NCBI GenBank assembly: GCA_032718865.1
Contig: JALUTQ010000003.1
Location: forward strand, 1,766,001 to 1,830,000
Reading direction: 5' to 3'
DNA: 64,000 nucleotides
Origin: Tilletia caries
Taxonomy: Eukaryota; Basidiomycota; Exobasidiomycetes; Tilletiales; Tilletiaceae
Shown one piece after another: positions 20,676-31,491 of this stretch; the stretch's first letter is position 1, and every line of letters begins with the position of its first letter. A program made the translations under genes and the position numbers. The notes under the pieces are model-generated. The model saw only the letters and a list, made by a program, of their open reading frames with translations, was not told where the DNA came from and made no database searches.

Positions 20676-23600
20676 CTACGAGCCGGCCCCGCCCAACAGC
20701 GCAAGATTCTCGGGTGCAGTTTGGTCCTGTGCGCGACAAGACAGCAAAGGGAGTCAACAAGCATGAACTCTCTCTCAAAGTTACAAAGCACCACAGCGCG
20801 CGTGCGCCCCGTCTCTCCAAAAGAAAAGAAAAACTCACCCAAGGTACATCGTCCTGCCGATACGGCTCAAGAGGCCGACGGTACACCACAGCATTCCGCG
20901 CGAGCGTGGAGACGTGCGCGTGGAGGTCGAACCCTTCGTCTGCAGCTGTGCCCTGCTTGGCGTCTCGGGCGTCGAAGAGAGGAAAGACGATCCCGACTTC
21001 CCAGTTTGACATTGATATCTGAAGAGGGAGGCAGACAGGGTAAGGAGAAGAGGAGGAGGACATCGGATTTTGGGTCAGTTTTGCTACTCATTCAGGAGCA
21101 ATACCTGCAACCGCAAAACAAGGGATTGTCTTGGGCGGAGGTTAGGAGAGGAGGGGAACACAAAAAACGTACCGACGGTATCTCCTTCTTGTCCGTGATC
21201 GTGCCCCAGGCCGAAGGCGTAAAGTTATGACTCCCACAGTATACCCAACCAATCGCCTCCCGACGATCACCGGCACCGCCTCCCTCCTTCGCGTCATTGG
21301 CCCCAGTGGTGCTCTTTCCCTTCCCCTTTCCCTCACCGCTCGCGTCTCCAGTCGACAAGGTACCCTTGGTCGTCGTCTTCTTCGTGCCGTTGATACCCGC
21401 CTCCCGCTCAGAATCGTCCGAGTCCGAAATCAATATCGAGTCCGTAGCCGTGCCCCCCTGAGCTTTTCCCTTACCCTTGCCCTTCCCATTCAGCCCATCT
21501 CGGTCTGGTCCGCTCGACGACGACGAAGCGGCGCCGAGCGTGCTTCCACTGGAGGCAAAGCCAGTCTTCTTCTTCCCCTCCTGGATGGAAGCAGCGCTTG
21601 AAGGGGACACCACCAGGGCGTCCTCGAGGTCGTATCCAGGCTGAAGACCGATGAGAGTCTTGGCATGCATCATCACGTTGCCGCGTTTGCTGACTGGCTG
21701 GTAAAACAGGTGTTTGAAGCTGGCCTCGCAGAGAAAGGAATGGCGGAGAAAAGAAAAACGGGAGAAGCCATCTTCAGTGGACTGACCCCTCCTTCCTGGA
21801 GAGCGCGGGGTGGACAATGATCCCCCTTCAGAAAAGCTCACCTCCCTTCCAGAAACTTCTGCTTCTTGGCGAAAAAGGTGCCCGCTCCCGGCGGACCCTC
21901 AACAGCACTCTCCTTCACCCACCTCGCCGTCGGGAAACAGATCCGAATCGGCGGACAAAGGAACTCGGAAGGTCTCTGAAGCCTCGTCAACTTCCGCGGT
22001 GGTGGCCGTGTCCCCTCTTTGGTAGAGCCCTGGGGTGCGACAAGGCCCGGGACGATGCGTCCCTTCTTAGAACCCCCGCCAGCACCGGACAAGGCTGAGA
22101 GCACCGAGGCGGGCGGCCACAGTAGATCGCCGTACTTCTGGCTCGCCTTCGCCGCCGCGCCCGGTAACGGCAGGGCGGGTCTCCCGCCAGCGGTAGGGTC
22201 GATCCCAGAAGCAAGCAGGTGGAAGTGCTGCAACCACCGGAGACGAAGGTCGCCCAGCGAACTTCCCTGCGCTTCTAAGTCGACCCCACTTCGGACGGGC
22301 TGGAGACCAACTCCTCCCTCGGCGAACGGCGCACGGATCACAGCTCCGAGCCGGCCAACACCCCACTGGTTGACCTGATCCCACGCAGACGGCGCTTGAC
22401 GTTGAGGAGCACTGATGACCAATGAGCCCACCGCTTGGCTGAGGTCGTACTCTGCCAGCCGGGCTCGGGCGGAGTGTTGCTTGGGAAGGCTGAGGACGTT
22501 GAAGAGCTTGAGCAGCTCGATGCCGAACGGGCTCGAGGTTGACTTGCGTGCGCGGATGCGGTCATCAGCCAGATCCGAGGCTGACAAGGCGGGGAAGTCT
22601 TGCATGAACGCGGTCTGATGGGGGAGATCAAAAAAAGAAAGGGGCACCATGTTGAGCGGGACTGTATGCATATTCTTACCTAGCCTTTGTTTCTGCTCAC
22701 ATTTTCGATCTGGTCCCAATCGTGCTCGACCAGATTTCCGCTCAGGAGGATGAAGCGCATGTGCGACTTCGGGTAGAAGAGGACTATGAACTTGCAGTGC
22801 ATCACGCCGTAAAAGAAGCCTCCTCGTGCCGGCGCGCTGCCACTGCTGCCGCTCGCGCGCGGTGGGGGGGCACTTGGATGGATCGGCATGATGATGGTCC
22901 AGTTCGGAAGACCTTGCATCTTGGGCAAGACGCCTCTCTGAAGTGGATCGCGAGAAGAAGGGGTCAATTGGTAAAGGGGAAACAAAGAGGAGCAGAGCGT
23001 AGTTCAGAAACGCACCTGGTTCGGATCACTCGAGTGCGCGATGAATGTTATCTCTGGACAAGTACCACCTTCAGCCCACGACTTTCCAGTAGGAAGCACT
23101 TTATTCGCAAGCCATTCAAAATCGCAGCAGTAGCTGGACGCGACCACTTCTTCCAGCCGCGTCTCGACGCTTGACGAGCGGCCCGAAAGCGAGGAAGAAG
23201 CAGAGACCCGACCGCGAGGTTGGACCATGTCGACCATCCGAACGCCAGGCTCGGATGTAGGCGCGTAGCAATTGAAGGAATGCTGTGAGTAAAATGGAAG
23301 TCAAAAAGTTAGCGGGTCTGGCGACGTCAAATGCAACCGGCGCTCAAGGAAGGAGCGGCGAGAAGGAAAAAAAAAAAGTCGATCATATGCCCACCTTGAC
23401 TGTGCCGTGCCAGAAGCGGTCCGTCAGCTGGATGGTAGCGTTAGCGTCGTAAGTAGAGGAAGCAGGTAGTGCGACGGGAACACTGTCCGCTTGTCGTCTC
23501 TTCGCCACCGGCTGTTCAGCAGGTCCGGGAGAGTTCGTTGCCATTCCCTCGTTTGATCTTGGCCTTTTGTTGATCCTGGTGGAAGGGGCCGCATTAGGCG

Positions 23601-24312
23601 CGGGCGACGCGGAAGAAGAAGAAGGAGGAGGAGGTAATTTGGTGCTCGGTCCTCCGGCTCGAGCGGAAGAGGCCGACGATGATGTTCCGCTCTGTGAGGG
23701 ACCTTGGCTTGTCAGGCCATTCCACCAATACAGACCTGCCGAATCAACGGCTTGAGCCGACGACGATGCCGCTGCGGCCGAGGAGGCTGGTTGTATGCCT
23801 GCCGTGTTGCTCACAGCAGGCCTTCCAGAAGCTACCGCAGACTTCGAAGAGATGCCCGCCGATCCCAAGCCGACATTTCGCAGCGCAGCATTGATGACGC
23901 TCTGCGCTTCTCTATCAGCCATCACAGCCTGTGCGGCCCCCTTCCCATCCAGCATGGAAGCCGGCGGTCGACCATCGAGTACATCTGGGATTTTGGCCGG
24001 GTCGAGAGGTAGACTGCCTTGTTCTTGCTGGCGTTTACGTGCTCGTTCCAGGCGCTCTTGCTCAAGTTTGGCCCGGTCCGGGACTAGGGACCGAAGAGCA
24101 TCGGCTCCGACGGGTGACTCTTCGGGCTGCGCTTCTGGCTTCGAGTGTGGAGCTTTGGGACGAGATGACGACGGCTGTGACTTCGGCTCTTGTGAGGCGG
24201 TCGTACCAGTGATCTCGAAACCATCAGAGTCGGAGTCGGAGTCGATGGCTATGGGTTCATTTTTGCGGGCAGCACGGTTGTGCTCGGTTCCCGGTGGCGG
24301 TGGCGGTGGCAT
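20676..24312 (-). CDS. TDP1: Tyrosyl-DNA phosphodiesterase 1
   Basis: Seven exons: 24312-23395, 23282-23016, 22937-22701, 22614-21842, 21719-21173, 21018-20839 and 20726-20676 (990 residues, phases consistent). TDP1 hydrolyses 3'-phosphotyrosyl and other 3' adducts, notably stalled topoisomerase I complexes. Both HKD half-sites are visible: VMHCKFIVLFY followed by SGNLVEHDWDQIEN, and MHAKTLIG followed by GSHNFTPSAWG. LEEVVASSYCCDFEWL precedes the first site, and the C-terminus ends near EPYRQDDVPW. The N-terminal 300 residues are disordered, Ser/Pro-rich and acidic. About 130 low-complexity residues (GKGKGKGK, TTTKG) are inserted between the second HxK and its Asn. SUMO-interaction-like acidic motifs occur in both disordered parts. 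The protein is much longer than human TDP1 (608 residues). Confidence 0.93.
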
Positions 24313-24660
24313 GCTGGGTGCCTGTTTAGATAAGGACGACGGAAAACCAGGAGCTTCTACGGCGAGACCCCAACGACAGGTGAAATCCTTTTATGTACTT
24401 ACGAACGATCGCTAGAGCCACAGAAGCGCTTCGATGGACGTCGTCGATGGCTCACTTCGGGATAATATTGTCTCGACAGCGAACGGGCTCAGTCGGGCTT
24501 TTAGCGCTCGGATAATTGCACTGATTTCTCTGGTAAAATGGGAAAAGAAAAATCCTCCAGCTGATCGACTTCTCTTCCTCGCCACTGCCAGGCGCCAGCC
24601 AGCATCGTGCGCCCGTCATATCTACATACATAGGACAGGACACCCTCTCAGTTCCCAAGG

Positions 24661-25141
24661 ATGGAGGACAGTCTCGAAGCCGTATCAAGGCACTGCAGCC
24701 AACAGCTCAGTGAGTCTCAAACTTCCAAGTCGATCCGTTGAGAATTGCTGACCTGCCCCCCCTCCCTCAGTGAATTACCAGCGCTGCCTCATCTCCAACC
24801 CAGCCTCGTCCTCCTCTTCTACTCCCAACACCGCTTGCGACGAGGCCAAACGAGAACTCACAGACTGTGCAGCGACAGCCGCACCCGTGCTCGCCCGTCT
24901 TCGCGAACTGTGTGCGCCCAAGATCCGTGCGTACGACGCCTGTCTCTCCGCCCACGGCGATCTCGACGACGACGCGTTCACTGCGAAGTGCGGGCCTACC
25001 TTGCTCGACTTACATCGCTGTACGCAGACGGTGCGGAGTGAGATTGAACATGGCGGCGCGGCGGGACAGCAGAGGGGTGCTGAGGCTTTCTTGGGGGCTC
25101 ATGGGTCGGGGTCTTCTCCGTCCGATTCTTCAAGTCGATGA
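24661..25141 (+). CDS. Twin-CX9C mitochondrial intermembrane space protein, CHCHD5/Mix14 type
   Basis: Exons are 24661-24709 and 24771-25141 (139 residues). The ORF that starts after the splice site lacks the first cysteine, so the small first exon matters. Four CX9C pairs are visible: CSQQLMNYQRC, CDEAKRELTDC, CAPKIRAYDAC and CGPTLLDLHRC. Four CX9C motifs in one short protein are the pattern of the CHCHD5/Mix14 family, imported by the Mia40 disulfide relay. The N-terminal LEAVSRHCSQQL also resembles CHCHD5. The C-terminal 30 residues are low complexity. NDUFA8 also has four CX9C motifs but is longer. The start lies about 350 bp from the divergent TDP1 start, so the two may share a promoter region. 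Confidence 0.85.
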
Positions 25142-25245
25142 ACGAAGGTTCTTGAATTCCAGGCAAAGTTCACAGCTGAGTCGGTGAGATTGGAGCTGTT
25201 CGCGTTTTTTCATGACGAAACATACGAAAGAGCGTATACAAGGGG

Positions 25246-25728
25246 CTAAGGCAGAAGGAAGAGATGAAGTCGGAAGTGCGAAGAACATTGTGAGGGGCAA
25301 ACCGCTGATGAACGTGACTTGGTGAGCGCTTGAGCTTGACAGTCAGTATTAGTCAGTGCTTGAAGAACGGCCCACAAAGACGGCGGCAGCATCGTAAACG
25401 CTACATACCTTCCCCACCTCAGCTTGATGGCCGCCATCGCTTCGTCCCAGCTGAAAATCTCCGCAGGGCTCACCCCAGCATACTTCACCTTCTCCCTCGC
25501 CTCCTTACACAGACTCATGCACCGACTGCACAGGCCGGAGCACCTTCCGCATCTGGCTCCCGGGTTTCCTCGACGGTACCCACCCACACCGGAGTCATTC
25601 TGTGCTATCCCCATGGCCTGCTCGCCATACGCCGATCGCGCAAGATGACAGACGGAAGCGCGACGTTCCGGACCTCCTCCCCTTGCGGTTCGATAGGAAG
25701 CTCCAAGCCTCGTCCGAGCCGTCTGCAC
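25246..25728 (-). CDS. Uncertain minus-strand coding region with a cysteine cluster
   Basis: I do not recognise it. The frame contains CGRCSGLCSRCMSLC followed by KEAREKVKYAGVSPAEIFSW and EAMAAIKLRWGK. GTATGT after the last lysine would be a good donor at about 25408, with an exon downstream from about 25330. Upstream exons on the minus strand (to about 26050, with a KKKKGGVGQKKSSS segment) are possible, but I could not join frames convincingly. The dense cysteines could bind zinc. Confidence 0.3.
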   Translation of the reverse strand: MQTARTRLGASYRTARGGGPERRASVCHLARSAYGEQAMGIAQNDSGVGGYRRGNPGARCGRCSGLCSRCMSLCKEAREKVKYAGVSPAEIFSWDEAMAAIKLRWGRYVAFTMLPPSLWAVLQALTNTDCQAQALTKSRSSAVCPSQCSSHFRLHLFLLP

Positions 25729-26279
25729 TCGGCGACCATGGCTGCGTCGGCGAGCTTTTGAGGACGTGGAAAGCAGCAGGGGTGCAGTGCGAGGAAGTCG
25801 AACTGGATCGAGGGAAAATGACCTCTTTCGCCAGGCCGGTTTCGGGCTCCTTCATGCTTCACGAGCCGTACCCATCGAGCTGCTCTTCTTCTGTCCGACG
25901 CCGCCCTTCTTCTTCTTCGTGAAAGGCGGAGGGATATCGATAGAACCTGCGTATTGAGATCGCCTTGACGATGTTGCGCCTGGAGGAAGATGTATCAGCA
26001 GACAGAAGTCGGAGTTCACCTGATGGAAGAGTGGGCGGGTTAGCATTCAGAACGAAGCGGACCACTTCTCTGAGACACAGCAATAATGAATGTTACCCCT
26101 CAGTCGCAACGATTCCACCCTTCCGCTCTGTCTGTCCTCGTCGCTGTGTATAGATACGAGTATGTATGTCCAGGAGTTCATGGATGAGAGGATGAGCAAC
26201 GCTGGCGCGAGCCTTTCTTCGGGAGTGACAAGATCACGTGCGCTTCTGAATTTAATGTGGGGAAAAGATGATCATACAC

Positions 26280-27013
26280 CGCCAAATGAGGTCGAGCTCT
26301 CGGGAGATACTCCGGCGAAAATAGCTCGGGAAGGGTTACACAGAGTCTCAGAAATATATTCCCGAATAACTTCTCGCGAGTGTTTCCTGAGCATGGCTCC
26401 GGAGTATTCGGGAACCCCAGGCTCCGGAGCACAGTGAGAGCGCTCGAGAAATTTGCGACTGCAACAGGCTTGACTTCGTCTGGGTATTCTGTCCTCTCCG
26501 CTGCGTGCGACTCAATTCCATGCACGCATTTCATTGTTTCCGACTCTTGAGCAACAAAGTTTTGGCAGCAGTGGTATATAATTTACATTCCAAAATTGAT
26601 TAATGATGAAAACCCTCTTTCGTATAGAGGCTATGGTGTGTGACTAAAATAGCCCCAGGTCTGGGGTTCGCGTCTCACAGATGTCAACCCTTTTTTGTTT
26701 AAATCTTTTTTTTTTTTTTTTGATTTCATTTTATCGCTGGAATCTCATCGCCCACCTCGCAGCACCTTTCTGCGACGCTGGGAATTCCCAATTTGCTCCA
26801 TGTCATGCTGTCCAGATCACTCCCATGATACTCGGGAGTATTGCTCTGGAGCATTCCAGAGAATTCTGCTCCGGAGTGCTCCCGAAGACCGCAGAAAATA
26901 CTCGGGAGTGACTCTGAGGGAAGTTGTCTGCACTCAGACCCCGAGTCACTCTGGAGTACTCGGCCGAGTCACTCTGGAGTACTCGGCCGAGTCTTCCTGA
27001 AAGACTCGGGCAG
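26280..27013. repeat. Field of short diverged repeats around GGAGTACTCGG
   Basis: A 23-bp unit GAGTCACTCTGGAGTACTCGGCC occurs twice in tandem at 26943-26988. Diverged pieces (CTCGGGAGTATTGCTCTGGAGC, CTCGGGAGTGACTCTGAG) lie at 26286-26910. The stretch is AT-richer than its surroundings and holds no gene. A T-run of about 16 sits at 26707-26722. Confidence 0.7.
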
Positions 27014-27188
27014 TCTGGTGGTGTATTGTGTGCGGTGTGCCATAATACACCGCCAATCTTTTTAAATGGTCTAGGGAGGGTGGCGAGCCTGAGAGGGTCT
27101 GAAGACTGTCAGTGAGCGGTGTCTGAAGTCTTCTAGACCCCTTTTCCAAAAGAGTTTCTATAGTATTTTGCCAAAATCATCTTCAGAC

Positions 27189-27299
27189 GAGGTTTATCAC
27201 AGGATGGTACGGTATTTTGATTTTTATCCCAGGATGGTACGCCCTCCAAAATTATCACAGGATGGTACGCTGTGAAAATTATTTTTGCCTATCCTCACT
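27189..27299 (+). repeat. Left TIR with three iterated boxes
   Basis: TATCACAGGATGGTACG, TATCCCAGGATGGTACG and TATCACAGGATGGTACG are spaced about 28-32 bp apart. They are candidate transposase binding sites. Confidence 0.88.
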
Positions 27300-27670
27300 C
27301 CCGTCCACGTCCTCACTCCTCAACGTCAAGGATGATACTTAGTCTCTCAAGATTGTGTAGCATTGGCATCTCCGCAGGCTTATGCCGGGCTGGGTGCCCA
27401 CCGGCGAGAGTTATACCTCGTCTAGGGCCGTCAGAGACGTTATAGGCCTTTATTTACGGAATTACACGTCTTACAGTCAGAGTGTTCAATGTCAATATGT
27501 ACGGCACTCTCCAGTTTGCAATAGCAAGTCCTCAGGCCGAATCTACGTCTCTCAGAGGGCGCACGCCGCGCTCTATGAGAGCTGAACTGTCTCTAGAAGA
27601 TTCCAGTCTGAGCGGGGAGAGGGGAGGGAGTCAGTAATTTTGCATACCTTGAGAGATTCTTTCGGCAGGC

Positions 27671-27781
27671 AGTGAGGATAGGCAAAAATAATTTTCACAG
27701 CGTACCATCCTGTGATAATTTTGGAGGGCGTACCATCCTGGGATAAAAATCAAAATACCGTACCATCCTGTGATAAACCTC
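27671..27781 (-). repeat. Right TIR
   Basis: This is the exact inverted copy of 27189-27299. The absence of any mismatch indicates recent movement or amplification. Confidence 0.88.
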
Positions 27782-28037
27782 ATCTTCAGACCCTCCCTGA
27801 GAGGGTCATGAGAATGTCCTGCACATGGGAAGGTCCTCAAACCTTCCAAGGCGGAGGATCGTGGGACTCTCCTAAGCAAATGAGGATCCTAATATGGTCC
27901 AGATGAAGACCCACAGGGACCACTCAACTCTAAGAAGCCCCAGAACGGCGCGATTCACCTGCTGCCGCGTCGTGGAGATGTTGAGTGTGTTGTGGGTGCA
28001 GTATTTATTGTCACAGTGGGAGTTACAGCATTGTGAG

Positions 28038-28114
28038 AAGGTCACGATAGCGCAGTGGTTAGAGGGTCTGATGCGAGAATGGAAGGTCTCGTGTTCGATC
28101 CCCGATCCAGTCAA
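28038..28114 (+). ncRNA. tRNA-like sequence with A and B boxes, possible SINE head or tRNA relic
   Basis: TAGCGCAGTGGTTAGAGGG matches an internal pol III A box and D arm. GTGTTCGATCCCC matches the B box and T loop, with a mostly paired T stem (TCGTG/CCCGA). The spacing between boxes is tRNA-like. The acceptor ends do not pair and no clean anticodon stem is visible, so it is not a normal tRNA. An A/T-rich tail (AAAAAATATTTTTTAAA) follows. Confidence 0.4.
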
Positions 28115-28856
28115 AAAATATTTTTTAAACAATTTTGTCTCGTATGACCACCTCCCAGGATATTTCGGGTCAGAGGGTCTCAGTCGCGGGCAGGAGTGGG
28201 CTACATGGAGGGTCCATCTGTGAGACCCTCTCACGACATTTATGTGAAGGGTCCCCAGGCCCTTACGATAGGTCGGCGGTGTAGGCCGAGATGAGATGAG
28301 TGATGTTGAGTTCGGCACTGCGTCAGTGTGAGCAGTACATAAATTCATGGGGTGTGGAAAAAGGCGAGTGATTCAGGAAATACGAAACGGCCACGGCCCA
28401 CGCGGAGAAGGAAATCAACAACCCGCTTGCTTCCCGCGTCTCGCCTCGCCTCGCCTCGCCTCGCCTGTCGGATCTGGCCAATCTGCACTCACTGCTCGTT
28501 CTGTCCGTCCTTCTACTCTCTGCCAGCTGCCCCTGCTCTGCTCAGTGTGTACGATACCACATCTCATACGGTAATATCTCCCTCTCAGCGCGAGCCATCT
28601 CGATCCGCAACAGGAGCGAGCAGGAGTACATCCGAGCTCAAGTTTCAACCCCGGCGTCTATCTCTCTCTGCGCGTCCTTATCTGGGGTCCTGCCTCAAAG
28701 GATCCAGCATCCAGCCATATCCATCGATCTACATACGGTATCCCTTACAGTATTCTACCAACACTGCTTCTCTATCTCGGACATCGATCTCCAACTCAAC
28801 TCGCTCTGTGATTCGGCATCATCTCATCTTGTGACACCCCCATCCAGCCACGGACC

Positions 28857-31491
28857 ATGGCTGCAGCCGCCAGCACCGCCAGGCAGCAGCCGCAGCCGCA
28901 GCCGCAGCCCCAGCCACAGCCACACCACCAACAACCGCCGCCCCTGCCTCCTCATCCGCCCTTCCACGACCATAGCAACATCAACATCAACAACAACAAC
29001 GATCCTGTCTTCCTCCAGCAGCAGCAGCTGCAACAGCCAGTCCCACCCACCCTCGCACAACGCGATGCCCACTTCGCACAGGCCGTACGCACCGCAGCAA
29101 GCTCAGGCATTCCCGACTGGACCACCCTCATCCACCTCGCCCCTCTCGCGTCCCAGTACCATCTCTCTCCGTACTCCATCATCAAATATGGCCCACAGGG
29201 TTCCCCATTCCCTTACATCCCTTTGACCCTCCAGCAGCCGCAGCTCGTCGATGAGACCATGGCAAAGCAGCGGGAGGCCGAACGCGTACAACAGGTCATC
29301 AGAGCGCAACAGGCCGAAGAGCGCCGTCTCGCAGCAGAGGCGGCCATCGCTCAACAACAGCACTCAGCATCCACTGCGCACTCCCAACGGCCAAACGGAG
29401 TCGTCTCAAACACACAGCAGCAGCCACCGGCTGATGACACCCTCGCAACTGCCAATGCTCACGCACAGGCTACGGGCAACCCACCCGTCAAAACTTCCGA
29501 TACTCATCCGATCAACATATCCACCCTCATCCCTCCCCACCTCGTACCCATCATCTCAGACTCCATATTCGCATCCACACAAGGTACACAGCAGGATCAT
29601 CGCGGGCGGGATGTGGAAACAGTCTCTCAGCCGACACAGGACGATCCCACGTCGACGGCCAATGCGGAAGAGTCAGGCGAACCACAGTCGAAAAGGCAGT
29701 CCAGTCGAAGTCCACTCGCTCGGAACGAGGCCGAGCCGGTAGGAGCGAACAGCGAGAACGAGGTGGAGGAGGATGGGATCGGGCTGGGCGAGAAGCGGAA
29801 ACGCTCGTTGAGTCGCGTGGATGACTCTCTTCTGCCATCCGCGTCACTCCCTTCCTCCGCCACCGGTCTACCCGTCGCCTCCTCCTCTGCTGATTCCACC
29901 TTCTCAGCATCAGCCTCCATGGCCAATAGCTCGCCCAACCGCCCAGCAGCACCCACGTCGCCAATCTCCTTCGTTCGTCTTTCCTGCACTTTTGACCTCG
30001 CACATGCGGTGTGCGACCAGCCTGAACTGCACAATGTCCCCGCACCACCAGACGCGCCCCATCCGGTCATTGCCGCCCAAGCTGCCACGGCCGAGGGCGC
30101 GCGCAGCGTGTGTGAGGACCCGGAGGCGGCGGTGGAGGCTGCGAAGAATGCGGTCGCTAGTGCCAAGGCGGGACAGCATGAGTCGGGCGAACGGGGCGTC
30201 TGGGCGGCGACGGCGGATTTGCCGTCCTCCCAGAGCACTAAAGGTGCAGAAGCAGGGGAGCTCTCAAATTCATCAACAGCAGCAGCTCCTCCTGCTTCTT
30301 CTGCTGCCGCAGCAGCACCCACCCCGCGTCGAATCGGGAACCTCCTCCTCTCCTCCTGTCCCGGGAAGAAAGTCCGTCTCACAGGACCCGTACGCGGCCG
30401 CGGTGCGATCTGCCGCTCCCTCCCGCTCGACCTCCTCCGCATGCGCTCCCTCGGCATCCGCGCCCTCGTCTGCTGTCTCGACGACGACGAGCTCGCGTTC
30501 CTCGGCGCGCCCTGGGACGAGTACGCGCTCGTGGCGCGCCAGGCGGGGCTCGAGGTCGTCCGGATCCCGATCGCGGAGGGTTTTGCGCCCTCTTCGGTTA
30601 GGGAGCTGGATGAGCGTGTTGGGGAGGTGATTGGGAAGTGGAGTATGGAGGGGGAGGATGTGCTTGTTCATTGTCGAGGTGGGGTGGGTCGGGCGGGCCT
30701 GTTTGCGTGTGCGTGGATGTTGAAGATGGGGCTTGTGAGGGAGAACGGGGAGGAGAGGGAGAGGGAGCGCGAGAGGAAGAGGACGGAGAGCGGTGGGGGC
30801 GCAGGACAGCAGAAGAGGGCACAGACGCCGCAACGGGTTAAGAATGGGACGGCTACGCCGGCTGTGCTGACGTCCCCTTTCCTGGTGGGGCGGGACCTGC
30901 CGGAGCTGGGGGAACTTGGGATCGACGTCCCTGTTGTCCTCCCTGGCAGTCTTTCGTTGCGCCAGCAGCGGGAGGAGGACGACGATGGGGCCCGGGCTGG
31001 TTCCAATGGTCTGGACGCGTCGCCTTCTCTGAACGCGATCTCGAATCTGGACGGAGTCTCGCTTTCGAGTCCCGTCAAGCGGGGACGCGAGCTCGTTGAG
31101 GATGAGGAGGGGAGGGGGAGGGCTGGAGTAGGAGCGGGAGCTGCGGGGGTGGGAAAGCTGCTGCAGCAGCAGCAGCAGAAGCAGGAGGAACGTCGGGACG
31201 GGCTTGTGCGGAGACAGCAGGAGGTGCTTCGGACTGTTGAGCGTCTTATACGGACTATTCGGACGCGGAGGAGTCCGAAGGCGATCGAGACGGCGGAGCA
31301 GGTCAAGTTTTTGGTTGACGTGAGTGTTTTTCCATGTCCTCATGTTGATGTGAGAGGAGCGTGTATGCTGATGGTTCGATTGGGTATAGTACGTCGCTTA
31401 CCTTGAAAACGCGGAAGAGGAGCGGCTACGGTCCTCGGATGCAAGGACGTCGACCACCCGTTTGGCAAATGAGGCCATGGACCTCTCTTGA
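28857..31491 (+). CDS. KAP/CDKN3-type dual-specificity phosphatase with Gln-rich N-terminus
   Basis: Exons are 28857-31319 and 31390-31491 (854 residues). Residues 1-200 are rich in Gln, Pro and His (QPQPQPQ, polyN), typical of a regulatory, disordered region. A cysteine phosphatase domain spans about residues 485-630: RIGNLLLSSCPGKKVR, then LRSLGI-type strand residues, then the P-loop VHCRGGVGRAG (HCx5R, catalytic Cys and Arg present). The order resembles CDKN3/KAP, which dephosphorylates the T-loop of cyclin-dependent kinases. The loop that normally carries the general acid reads PIAEG where KAP has PIADG. The last 34 codons sit in exon 2 and continue an amphipathic helix (YLENAEEERLRSS). 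Fungal homologues have not been assigned a substrate that I can name. Confidence 0.82.

Larger units (their letters stand above)
27179..27791. mobile_element. Mutator-like MITE: perfect 111-bp TIRs and 10-bp target duplication
   Basis: 27189-27299 is the exact reverse complement of 27671-27781 (111 of 111 bases). The ends are GAGGTTTATCAC... and ...GTGATAAACCTC. The element is flanked on both sides by ATCTTCAGAC (27179-27188 and 27782-27791). Long TIRs with a 9-11-bp duplication are the hallmark of Mutator-like elements. Each TIR holds three copies of a TATCMCAGGATGGTACG box. The 371-bp interior has no transposase, so this is a non-autonomous copy. Confidence 0.9.

Noticed and set aside
20398..20766. 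Plus-strand ORF with a hydrophobic N-terminus
   Set aside because: It runs antisense through the last exons of TDP1 and has no conserved region after the first 25 residues.
26620..26695. Second tRNA-like stretch with GGGGTTCGCGTCTC before a T-rich run
   Set aside because: There is no A box at a suitable distance and no cloverleaf pairing. It may be a chance B box.
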